This document shows positions 51,565-59,633 of a stretch of DNA of 64,000 bases, one piece after another. Within the stretch, counting starts at the first letter, position 1. Each line of letters begins with the position of its first letter. The translations under genes were made by a program, and so were the position numbers. This stretch comes from Niabella sp. Lineage in GTDB: Bacteria; Bacteroidota; Bacteroidia; Chitinophagales; Chitinophagaceae. The stretch is taken from the NCBI GenBank assembly GCA_017744715.1, contig JAGIAT010000005.1:62001-126000 (forward strand), given 5' to 3'. The notes below the pieces were generated by a model. The model searched no databases. It had not been told where the DNA came from and worked only from the letters and a program-made list of their open reading frames with translations.

Positions 51565-52392
51565 CTAGTTCCCAAACTGCACCTCGTACAACTCCGGCCA
51601 TTTTTTTCCTGTGATGTAAATCTTTTTGCTGTCTGCATCGTATGCAATACCATTCGGAACATCCGCAGCAGCGTCGATCTGTTTAACGCGGTCCCATATC
51701 GCCGTTAAATCAATCTTGCCCGTAACAATGCCGCTGGCCGGATCAATTTTAAAGATGAACGGATAGGTCCACCGGTTGGCATATACATACCCGTCAATAT
51801 ACTCCAGCTCATTGATCGAATCCAGGAAATTGCCATCCAGCGTTACCGATTGTGTCCGTAACAGTTTAAAACTGGAGGGATCGTAGAAATAAAGGTTGCT
51901 GGTGCCGTCACTTACGATCAGTTCTTTTCCATTGGTAGTAATGCCCCAGCCTTCGGTATTAATGGGGAATTCCTTTACCTTTTTCATATCCGGAAGGGTA
52001 TAAACAAATACGACTTTCTCCCGCCAGGTAAGCTGGTAAACCGTATCGTTGAGGATGGTAATGCCTTCTCCAAAGTATTTGGTATCCAGGCCAACGGTCT
52101 TTTCTGCCTTTCCGGTTTTCAGGTTTACCTTCAGCAGTTCGGATGCTCTTCCTTCGGGTGCATAAGCTGATCCGCCCGTTCCCTCATAGAGTTGCCCTTT
52201 ATGAATCACCAATCCCTGTGTAAAAGAACCGGTATCATGCGGGTAGGTGTTTACAACGGCGATGCCAATGCTTTTTACATTGCTGACCGCCGGTACTTCC
52301 GGTGCCGGGGCAGGTGTTTTGTTATCCCCGTTGCAGGATAGGAGCAGTACTGTAAAAATAACCGGTGCTAAAAAAAGAGATCTTTTTATCAT
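51565..52392 (-). CDS. Glutaminyl-peptide cyclotransferase (five-bladed propeller type), lipoprotein
   Basis: A 275-residue glutamine cyclotransferase (PF05096), forming N-terminal pyroglutamate. It has a lipoprotein signal (MIKRSLFLAPVIFTVLLLSC). VVNTYPHDTGSFTQGLVIHK, YEGTGGSAYAPEGRASEL, ELEYIDGYVYANRWTYPFIF and NGIAYDADSKKIYITGKKWP are hallmarks. Start ATG 52392 is chosen because the signal begins there. Its location is periplasmic or surface. The intergenic gap from 51414 shows no gene. Confidence 0.93.
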   Translation of the reverse strand: MIKRSLFLAPVIFTVLLLSCNGDNKTPAPAPEVPAVSNVKSIGIAVVNTYPHDTGSFTQGLVIHKGQLYEGTGGSAYAPEGRASELLKVNLKTGKAEKTVGLDTKYFGEGITILNDTVYQLTWREKVVFVYTLPDMKKVKEFPINTEGWGITTNGKELIVSDGTSNLYFYDPSSFKLLRTQSVTLDGNFLDSINELEYIDGYVYANRWTYPFIFKIDPASGIVTGKIDLTAIWDRVKQIDAAADVPNGIAYDADSKKIYITGKKWPELYEVQFGN

Positions 52393-52543
52393 AATGACTG
52401 ATTTATGCCTCATCCGGAGGCGGATGCAAAAATAAAGAAACTTATAAAGAATGGAGGAGGCCATTCCAAGGTTTAACAGGAAAGATGAATTTAAAATAGG
52501 TGATCGACTGTTCGAATTATTGACTTTGTATTATGTACTTTTG

Positions 52544-52592
52544 AGAATAATATTCTGTTTTTTTGATTTTATTCAGAATATTGTTAAATTTG
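52544..52592 (+). promoter_or_regulatory. lrp-eamA promoter with overlapping palindromic operator
   Basis: TTTG (52562-52565), a 19-nt spacer and TAAATTTG (52585-52592) form a perfect Bacteroidota promoter, 4 nt before the lrp ATG. AGAATA-A-TATTCT (52544-52556), a perfect dyad, lies just upstream of the -33 box. A related CAGAATATTG (52574-52583) lies between the boxes. These are likely Lrp binding sites for autoregulation. Confidence 0.8.
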
Positions 52593-52596
52593 GTGC

Positions 52597-53067
52597 ATGC
52601 GTGTAAAAGAAATCAACCTGGATGAAACGGACCTGGCCATTCTGCGGCTTTTGCAGGAAGACGCCCGGATCACGAATGTGGCACTGGCCGGACAATTAAA
52701 AATGGCGCCTTCGGCTACACTGGAGCGGGTACGGAAGCTGGAAGAAAAAGGAATGATAAAGGGATACAGCGCTATTGTAGATCCGTTGTGGATCGATAAG
52801 GACCTGCTGGTGTTTATTTTTATCAAAACAAAGGATAGTTTCGCCGATGACAAATCGGCCCGGTTGTTAGCAGCTATTCCCCAGGTAATGGAGGTGCACC
52901 ATATTGCCGGGGACGACTGTTATCTTATAAAGGCCCGGGTTTCCGGTCCAACGGAGCTGATGGAGCTGAAGCGGGCACGCTTCAGTAAAATATCCAATAT
53001 CATATCCATGCGTACTACCATTGTATTGGAAACGGTAAAAGAATCTTCTCACATTTCAATCGACTGA
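52597..53067 (+). CDS. Lrp/AsnC family transcriptional regulator
   Basis: A 156-residue regulator. The N-terminal winged helix covers about 8-55 (LDETDLAILRLLQEDARITN, LKMAPSATLERVRKLEEKGM). The ligand-binding RAM domain covers about 70-145 (VHHIAGDDCYLIKARV). The start lies 4 nt past the promoter, so the message is probably leaderless. The EamA transporter begins 4 nt after its stop. This amino-acid sensor and exporter pair is a common arrangement, so amino-acid export under Lrp control is likely. Confidence 0.94.
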   Translation: MRVKEINLDETDLAILRLLQEDARITNVALAGQLKMAPSATLERVRKLEEKGMIKGYSAIVDPLWIDKDLLVFIFIKTKDSFADDKSARLLAAIPQVMEVHHIAGDDCYLIKARVSGPTELMELKRARFSKISNIISMRTTIVLETVKESSHISID

Positions 53068-53071
53068 TTTT

Positions 53072-54103
53072 ATGACTCATAAAAAAGCACCCTCCGTTTT
53101 GCTGGTGGTGCTGGCATTTGCAGCAGTATATATTATTTGGGGATCTACCTATTTCTTTATTGAGCGCGCGGTGAAGTTTATTCCTCCCATGTTGCTGGGC
53201 GGTCTTCGCTTTGTTACGGCAGGTATATTAATGCTGGCGTGGGTTGGTTTAAAGGGAGAGAAGGTCTGGAACCGTTCGGTGATCCTGCATTCCGTTATCA
53301 GCGGGATACTGATGCTTTTTGTAGGTAACGGAGCGGTGATCTGGGCAGAGCAGTATCTTCACAGTTCCTTTGTGGCCATTTTCCTGGCTTCAGCACCGAT
53401 CTGGTTCCTGGTATTTGATAAACCCAACTGGGCCGATAATTTTACCAACCGGTACACGCTGCTGGGGGTCGCCATCGGGTTGATTGGGGTTATTGCATTG
53501 TTTTATGAAAAGATAACGGGCGATAACAGCAAACAGGGGCTGGTGCCGCTGCTGGCCATTTTTATCGGAAATATCGGGTGGGTGCTGGGTTCCCTGTATT
53601 CAAAATATAAAGTAAAGGATGTATCGCCCTCTGTAAATTCTGCCTGGCAGATCTTTTCCGCGGGTATCGTGTTTTTTATCATCGGTTTTGCAAACGGCAG
53701 CATCGCCGAAGTACATTGGTCTGCTATTCCTGCCGAAGGGTGGGGGGCATTGTTATACCTGATCTTTTTCGGGTCGATCATCGGCTACAGTGCATATGTA
53801 TTTCTGCTGAGTGTACGGAGCGCGGCCCAGGTAAGCAGTTATGCTTATGTAAACCCGCTGGTGGCGGTGCTATTGGGAGTACTGATTAATGGCGACCACC
53901 TGACAACCCTTCAATTTGCAGGACTGGTCATCATTTTAGGCAGTGTGTTTTTTACCAATCTTGCAAAAAAAGAACGGGAGAAAAAGGCTGCCAGGGAAGC
54001 GTTTGGCGAAAAAACAATACCGGTACAGGCGGAAGAAAAAGAAGCGGTACTGTGCAACGATGATTGCCCGGTTAAACCTTCGGGCGAGGAAGGCCGCCGG
54101 TAA
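53072..54103 (+). CDS. EamA/DMT-family transporter (amino acid or metabolite exporter)
   Basis: A 343-residue integral membrane protein with ten hydrophobic segments in two EamA halves (about residues 10-150 and 165-300). Family marks are AVYIIWGSTYFFIERAV near 18 and LLYLIFFGSIIGYSAYVFLL near 226, with ASAPIWFLVF in the first half. The cytoplasmic tail is charged (KKEREKKAAREAF). It is in an operon with lrp. Its substrate is unknown; many relatives export threonine, homoserine or aromatic amino acids. Confidence 0.92.
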   Translation: MTHKKAPSVLLVVLAFAAVYIIWGSTYFFIERAVKFIPPMLLGGLRFVTAGILMLAWVGLKGEKVWNRSVILHSVISGILMLFVGNGAVIWAEQYLHSSFVAIFLASAPIWFLVFDKPNWADNFTNRYTLLGVAIGLIGVIALFYEKITGDNSKQGLVPLLAIFIGNIGWVLGSLYSKYKVKDVSPSVNSAWQIFSAGIVFFIIGFANGSIAEVHWSAIPAEGWGALLYLIFFGSIIGYSAYVFLLSVRSAAQVSSYAYVNPLVAVLLGVLINGDHLTTLQFAGLVIILGSVFFTNLAKKEREKKAAREAFGEKTIPVQAEEKEAVLCNDDCPVKPSGEEGRR

Positions 54104-54110
54104 CCGCGCA

Positions 54111-55355
54111 TCAATGCGGTTGTATATCCCTGATAAGGGTGGCCCATTTTTCTGTAATGTATTCGGGTGCATAGCGCTCCATAAATAAACGGGCATGGGT
54201 ACCCATTTGTTGCCGGGTTTCCGGCTGGCTGATCAGCACCTCCAGATGTTGTTGCAGTGTTGCGGAATCGCTTGCTAAAAAGCCGTTCTCGCCATGCCGG
54301 ATCAGTTCATTAACGCCCGAACAGCTGCGAAGGCCAATACTGGGCAGGCCGGCGGCCATGGCTTCCGTTAATGCCAGTGGAAATCCTTCAAATTTGCTGG
54401 GGAAAATAAAGATATCGGCCTGTTTTAATTTTTCCATCGGATTATCGGTAAACCCTTCAAAAAAAATCCGGTCCTGCAGCCCCTGCTGGTTCACGAGATC
54501 GCGCAGTGCTTTTTCGTCTGGTCCTGTTCCCCAAAAATAAAGATCCCACTGAGGATATTTATGCGCGATGCCGGAAAAAACCGCTATCGACAAATCCTGC
54601 TGTTTACAGCTCATGATGAGTGAGGCGATACTTACGATTTTATACCGTTCTTTTTTCATCAAAAGGTTGGCGCGGTTTGCTGCTGTTACCCGGGGAACAG
54701 GATTGGGGATCGTAACACATTTTCCGGTAAACGTATCCGGAACAAAAGACTTATAACTGTCGAACAATATTTGCATAGCCGCCAGGTGCCCATATGCAGC
54801 TTTAAGGCAGCGTATCTCCAGGGCGCTCCGGTACCAAAGCTGGTTGGAGTAGTCGTAGTCGGGACGGCCGTTGGTGGAATTGATGATGGGTACGGTATAG
54901 CTGTTTTCATACGTGATTTCCAACACCGAACTTAAAGACATCGTAATGATCAGATCGGGCGCCGTTCTGTCTATGAACTGCTTCCAGGCCCTGGCCCGGT
55001 GCCGGAGGTTGAACAAATAGAGCCCGTCTTTTCCGTTTGTTTTTTTATAAAGAAAGTAGTTGAAAAGTTTGTCTCTTTTTTTCCGGATCTTACCGGTGAT
55101 CCAGCGTAACGGATGCTTACCGGAATAGTTCCATAGCTGCCGGGGATGTTTCTGGATGATTTCCGGTGAATAGATATTGGTAACCTTCACGTTGGGATGG
55201 CGTACGTAAACGGCTGCTCCGGTTACGTCTTCACAAGTGGCTATTTCCACGGCATGTTCCATACCGGCAAAATGGTCTGCTAAAAAAGCACAGATCTTTT
55301 CGGTTCCTCCCTGACCGTTGATGAATCCCTGATGTTGTATCAGCAAGATCTTCAT
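54111..55355 (-). CDS. Glycosyltransferase family 4 protein
   Basis: A 414-residue GT-B enzyme. The C-terminal part has RYKIVSIASLIMSCKQQDLS near residue 230, FWGTGPDEKALRDLV near 268, DIFIFPSKFEGFPLALTEAM with the E-x7-E donor site near 318, and NGFLASD. The start ATG 55355 overlaps the preceding gene's stop (55352-55355, ATGA), so the two are coupled. A longer frame from 55466 reads the upstream gene. The pair probably adds sugars to a surface polysaccharide or glycolipid. Confidence 0.93.
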   Translation of the reverse strand: MKILLIQHQGFINGQGGTEKICAFLADHFAGMEHAVEIATCEDVTGAAVYVRHPNVKVTNIYSPEIIQKHPRQLWNYSGKHPLRWITGKIRKKRDKLFNYFLYKKTNGKDGLYLFNLRHRARAWKQFIDRTAPDLIITMSLSSVLEITYENSYTVPIINSTNGRPDYDYSNQLWYRSALEIRCLKAAYGHLAAMQILFDSYKSFVPDTFTGKCVTIPNPVPRVTAANRANLLMKKERYKIVSIASLIMSCKQQDLSIAVFSGIAHKYPQWDLYFWGTGPDEKALRDLVNQQGLQDRIFFEGFTDNPMEKLKQADIFIFPSKFEGFPLALTEAMAAGLPSIGLRSCSGVNELIRHGENGFLASDSATLQQHLEVLISQPETRQQMGTHARLFMERYAPEYITEKWATLIRDIQPH

Positions 55356-56389
55356 GGCCTGTATTTTTCCGCAACGGATCTTCTTGTTTTTCTTCTTAAC
55401 TGCGTGAAGGGAATGAACCGCGTCAGGAACAGGTAAAATGCCCGGCGTCTGTTCATTCGAATGCAATACGTACGATAGAATGCCTCGAAGCGGGCCGGGT
55501 TTTGTACCGTAAGAAAATAACGGAAGGGCCTGCTGAGCATCTTTTTTTCCGATTTTGTGAGCGTGGGAAGTACCATCCGGTCCATAAATGTCAGGATCAG
55601 GGTATAAAGGTAGTTTTTTTGCTCCCGGTTAAACGGCATTCCCAGGTAACGTAGTTCAAATGGCTCATGTTGAATAAAGCGTGCCAGGTGCAGGGTATGT
55701 GAGGGAAGCAGCTGATGACGGGTGTAGAAATCTTCTAAGATCTGCAGCCAGAGGGGAATCTGCCGGATCACTGCCCAGCAATTATCATTGATCTGTTTGG
55801 TGTTTTGATGGGCATGATGCCGGTAATGATAAATGCCCTGGGGGTTTAATCCCACTTTTGTAGTAACTGCAAGTAACTGATGGGAAAACAAACCGTCTTC
55901 ACAGGGCTGCAGGCGGGCCGGGAACCGGATCTCTGGATACTGCTTTAAAAAGTCGGTGCGGATCATTTGTGCACAGGTGGGCAATGAGGCGAAATGCGGC
56001 CCCCGCTTGCAGTAAGGCGCTCCAATGACGGTGATGTCGTTATTTTCACGCTGAGCGGTTTCAAGTGAGGTTTTAACGAATTCCGGGTCCAGTGTATCAT
56101 CCGAATCCATAAAGAAAACATAAGACCCGGTAGCGCGCAGCAGCCCGTTATTGCGGGCAATGGAAACGCCGCAGTTTTCCTGGCTGATGAATTGTACCCG
56201 CGGATCCTGCTGCAGATAAGCCTGGCAAACGGAGGCTGATCCGTCCGTACTGCCGTCATTTACCAGGATCAGCTCAAGGTCTTTAAAACTTTGATTGAGC
56301 ACACTCTGGATCGCTTCTCCTAAAAAAGCGGCTACATTATATACCGGCATAATCACCGATACCGTTATCTTTTCAGGAAGGATTGTCAT
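55352..56389 (-). CDS. Glycosyltransferase family 2 protein
   Basis: A 345-residue GT-A enzyme. It starts VSVIMPVYNVAAFLGEAIQS, and LILVNDGSTDGS near 38 and FFMDSDDTLDP near 93 carry the DxD-like nucleotide-sugar site. The C-terminal half is basic and aromatic-rich (RRRAFYLFLTRFIPFTQLRR), suggesting peripheral membrane binding. It overlaps the GT4 gene by 4 nt. Acceptor and donor are unknown. Confidence 0.93.
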   Translation of the reverse strand: MTILPEKITVSVIMPVYNVAAFLGEAIQSVLNQSFKDLELILVNDGSTDGSASVCQAYLQQDPRVQFISQENCGVSIARNNGLLRATGSYVFFMDSDDTLDPEFVKTSLETAQRENNDITVIGAPYCKRGPHFASLPTCAQMIRTDFLKQYPEIRFPARLQPCEDGLFSHQLLAVTTKVGLNPQGIYHYRHHAHQNTKQINDNCWAVIRQIPLWLQILEDFYTRHQLLPSHTLHLARFIQHEPFELRYLGMPFNREQKNYLYTLILTFMDRMVLPTLTKSEKKMLSRPFRYFLTVQNPARFEAFYRTYCIRMNRRRAFYLFLTRFIPFTQLRRKTRRSVAEKYRP

Positions 56390-56447
56390 TCAGGAATGCC
56401 TCTTTTTTAGTCTTGATCCGCAACAACAGCTCCGGCAAAATTAGTGG

Positions 56448-57695
56448 TTACTTTATATTCAGGGTGCTGTTCAGTTCTGATTTTTTGAGCGAAAACTCCC
56501 GGTATTTGAACTGGCCTGTTTTGTAACCGATAACGGCCCCAAACGCAATGGTTTTATCATCGCTTGACATGGGGAACACGGCAGACCGGTAAACGTTTTG
56601 TGTTACCATTGCATGCGGCAACACGGCAAAATTGACCCCATCTTTGGAATAGGCAAGGAATAACGCGTCGGAAGTGTATTTTCCTACATCGCCGGTTGCC
56701 AGGCAAAGAAAATAAAAGCCGTCAATGTACGTGGCCTGCAAATGCCAGGGGGCATACCGGGGATTGATATCTTTCCACGGGGTATTGATGAAATTTACGA
56801 TCTTACTCTTTTTAAAAATGCTAAAGTTCAGTCCGTCAGTTGAGGTGCGTTGAATTACATAGGAGGGTTCTGTTCCCGAAAAAACTTTCCCGCCCCGGTT
56901 CAGCTCAACCTCGTAGCTGCAAAAAGTATTCCCTGTTTTTATAAATGAGGGAGACAGTAAATGATCGTTCTTGGGGGTATAGGGTGGGTTGCTGGAATAA
57001 ACCACTTCCAATGGTGTCCAATGTACCCCATCGGTAGAAGTTTGGCGCACAATCGTCCTTTGTGCACTTTGCTTTAATTTTTCATTGTTGTTCTGGCTTT
57101 TGGCCCCTCTTTTTTTCAACGCCTGGGCGGTAAGGAAACTGCCCCTGTAGTACAGGTAAAACGTATTATCGGTAAAGAGCCAATCCACATCCGACCAGAA
57201 ACCCTGTTTGTGTTCTTTTTTATTTTCCAGGAAACTTTCCTGGATGGAGGGGGTAAGCGCCAGCGGATTTTTAATGCCTGCGGGTTCTGTCCAGTTCATA
57301 CCATCATTGGAAACCACAACGGTAGGGTTCTCAAATCGTTTTGAGTGCTGGGCCGTGCCCACAGATCCAAAATAGGGGGTAAAGACCATCCAGTATTTAT
57401 ACCCCCTGTATCCTTCGGGGAAGTACTGCACATCCGGATGGCAATACCCGTCATTGGGTTTTGAAATAGATTTGATAAAGGATGGAATGGCCATTCCGTT
57501 ATAGTTTCCATTGGCCGTGGCCGAAATGTTCACATCCCCTATATCCGTTGTATAGTCCGGCAGTTCCGTATAGTGATGATTCCCCATTGCCAGGGGAACA
57601 TCCTCCGCATATAAGACCTCTTCTTCCTTGTTACAGGCGAGCGTTATTGATATTCCTGCAATCAATAACCAAAAAAAGCATTTTGGCATAAGCAA
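56448..57695 (-). CDS. Lipoprotein with five-bladed beta-propeller fold (glycoside hydrolase-like)
   Basis: A 415-residue lipoprotein (AGISITLACNKEE, Cys near residue 21; start ATG 57695 or 57689). The body has bladed repeats of the kind VVVSNDGMNWTEP, IVRQTSTDGVHWTPLE, VIQRTSTDGLNFSIF and FLAYSKDGVNFAVLP, typical of GH43/GH32-like propellers or sialidase-type folds. YFPEGYRGYKYWMVFTPYF near 93 suggests the substrate pocket region. Catalytic acids cannot be assigned by eye, so it may be a binding protein. It is on the same strand as the two glycosyltransferases, 58 nt upstream. Confidence 0.75.
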   Translation of the reverse strand: MLMPKCFFWLLIAGISITLACNKEEEVLYAEDVPLAMGNHHYTELPDYTTDIGDVNISATANGNYNGMAIPSFIKSISKPNDGYCHPDVQYFPEGYRGYKYWMVFTPYFGSVGTAQHSKRFENPTVVVSNDGMNWTEPAGIKNPLALTPSIQESFLENKKEHKQGFWSDVDWLFTDNTFYLYYRGSFLTAQALKKRGAKSQNNNEKLKQSAQRTIVRQTSTDGVHWTPLEVVYSSNPPYTPKNDHLLSPSFIKTGNTFCSYEVELNRGGKVFSGTEPSYVIQRTSTDGLNFSIFKKSKIVNFINTPWKDINPRYAPWHLQATYIDGFYFLCLATGDVGKYTSDALFLAYSKDGVNFAVLPHAMVTQNVYRSAVFPMSSDDKTIAFGAVIGYKTGQFKYREFSLKKSELNSTLNIK

Positions 57696-57842
57696 TTAAT
57701 TACCCCAGTGGTTAAGTATAAACGAATATACGATCAAATTCGATTCTCAGAGATTCCGGTGAATATTTTCCTGAAAAAAACGGATTTCAAATTTTAAATC
57801 AAAATAGTGGTTATCTTCAGTTCTATAAAAATGATTCGAAAT

Positions 57843-59570
57843 ATGGATAGCGCAATACAGCGAAAAGTGGATCAATGGTTGCAGGGCAATTATGATCAGG
57901 ATACAAAGAACAGCATTCAAAAGCTTCAGCAGGAGGACCCCAAGGAGCTGGCCGATGCGTTTTATCAGAACCTGGAATTCGGAACCGGCGGGCTCCGCGG
58001 GATTATGGGGGTAGGTACCAACCGGATGAACAAATATACGGTGGGAATGGCCACGCAGGGGTATGCCAATTATCTCCTGCAATCTTACCCGGGAGAAGAA
58101 GTGCGGGTGGCCATTGCACACGACAGCCGGAATAACAGCCGCTTTTTTGCGGAAACTACGGCTCATGTTTTTGCGGCGAACGGGATCAAAGTATTCCTGT
58201 TTGAAGCCTTGCGGCCAACGCCGGAACTTTCGTTTGCGATCCGTACGTTAAAATGCCAGGGGGGCGTGGTATGTACAGCCTCGCACAACCCGAAAGAATA
58301 CAACGGTTATAAGGCCTACTGGAACGACGGCGGACAGCTGGTACCGCCGCATGACAAAAATGTGATCAGGGAAGTAGAAAAGATCGCCTCCGTTGATGAT
58401 GTGAAGTGGAGCGGGGGAGACGCCAATATCACGTTGATCGGAAAAGACATTGATGAACAGTACATTGAAATGGTGAAAGGATTGAGTGTATTTCCCGATG
58501 TGATCGAAAAGCAACGGGATCTTAAAATCGTATATACCCCCATACACGGCACGGGCATTACCCTGGTACCCCAGGTGCTGGAGCGGTTCGGGTTTAAAAA
58601 TGTGCATATTGTAGAAGAGCAAAAGACGCCGGATGGAAATTTTCCTACCGTAGCCTACCCCAATCCCGAGGAAAAAGAAACCATGAGCATCGGGCTTGCA
58701 AAGGCCAGGGAACTGGATGCGGATATATTGCTGGGTACCGATCCGGATGCCGACCGGGTGGGCATCGGTATTAAGGATAACCACGGGGAATGGGTGCTGA
58801 TGAACGGGAACCAAACAGCGGTGCTGGCATTTAACTACCTGCTGGAAGCGCGGAAGGAAAAAGGGATCGCCCAACCCAATGATATGATCATTACCACGAT
58901 TGTAACCACCGGTATGGTCAGCGATCTTGCCGCGGGCTATGGGGTGCATTGCTACCGGGTGTTGACCGGCTTTAAGTGGATTGCTGAAATGATCCGGGAA
59001 AAAGAAGGGAAGGAGTGCTATATCACCGGTGGGGAAGAGAGTTTTGGCCTCATGATCGGCGATAAAGTTCGGGATAAAGATGCCGTAAGTGCCGTGGCGT
59101 TGCTATGCGAAATGGCAGCTTACGAAAAGAATAACGGTAAGACCTTATTTGATAAACTCATTGAGCTTTATGTAAAATTTGGATTTTATAAAGAAAAGCT
59201 TATTTCCATTACCAAAAAAGGGATGGATGGCCAGCAGCAGATCGCGGCTATGATGCAGGATTACCGGAATCATCTTCCCAAAACCATTAATGGCATCAGG
59301 GTGGTGCGAGTGCTGGATTACCAGAGCAGTCAGTCAACCGATCCGCATACGGGTGACGTTACCGAAATTCACCTGCCCAAATCGAATGTATTGCAGTTTG
59401 CGCTGGAAGACGGCAGCCTGGTATCGGCCCGTCCCAGTGGTACAGAGCCAAAGATCAAATTCTATTTCAGTGTAAAAGAAAAACTGGAAAGTGCAGATCA
59501 GTTCGATGCAGTGGATCAGCAGCTGGATGCTAAAATTGATGGCATCATTGCTGATCTGAAACTGAATTAA
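57843..59570 (+). CDS. Phosphoglucomutase / phosphomannomutase family protein
   Basis: A 575-residue alpha-D-phosphohexomutase. The phosphoserine loop is TASHNPKEYNGYKAYW near residue 145. DPDADRVGIG near 304 is the Mg site. GGEESFGLMIGD near 399 is the sugar-binding loop, and RPSGTEPKIKFY near 532 binds phosphate. It interconverts glucose-1-P and glucose-6-P or the mannose forms. The start ATG 57843 (MDSAIQRKVDQWL) matches homologues better than in-frame GTG 57807 or ATG 57831. It precedes a bidirectional terminator. Confidence 0.92.
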   Translation: MDSAIQRKVDQWLQGNYDQDTKNSIQKLQQEDPKELADAFYQNLEFGTGGLRGIMGVGTNRMNKYTVGMATQGYANYLLQSYPGEEVRVAIAHDSRNNSRFFAETTAHVFAANGIKVFLFEALRPTPELSFAIRTLKCQGGVVCTASHNPKEYNGYKAYWNDGGQLVPPHDKNVIREVEKIASVDDVKWSGGDANITLIGKDIDEQYIEMVKGLSVFPDVIEKQRDLKIVYTPIHGTGITLVPQVLERFGFKNVHIVEEQKTPDGNFPTVAYPNPEEKETMSIGLAKARELDADILLGTDPDADRVGIGIKDNHGEWVLMNGNQTAVLAFNYLLEARKEKGIAQPNDMIITTIVTTGMVSDLAAGYGVHCYRVLTGFKWIAEMIREKEGKECYITGGEESFGLMIGDKVRDKDAVSAVALLCEMAAYEKNNGKTLFDKLIELYVKFGFYKEKLISITKKGMDGQQQIAAMMQDYRNHLPKTINGIRVVRVLDYQSSQSTDPHTGDVTEIHLPKSNVLQFALEDGSLVSARPSGTEPKIKFYFSVKEKLESADQFDAVDQQLDAKIDGIIADLKLN

Positions 59571-59583
59571 TACAAAACAAAAT

Positions 59584-59623
59584 ATAAAGCGCGGCGGTAT
59601 CAACGGATGCCGCCGCGCTTTAT
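59584..59623. terminator. Bidirectional terminator between phosphoglucomutase and the FMN glutamate-synthase gene
   Basis: AAAGCGCGGCGG (59586-59597) pairs perfectly with CCGCCGCGCTTT (59610-59621), extended by two A-T pairs on each side. It has T-rich and A-rich ends and lies between convergent genes. Confidence 0.88.
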
Positions 59624-59633
59624 TTAAAAGAGC

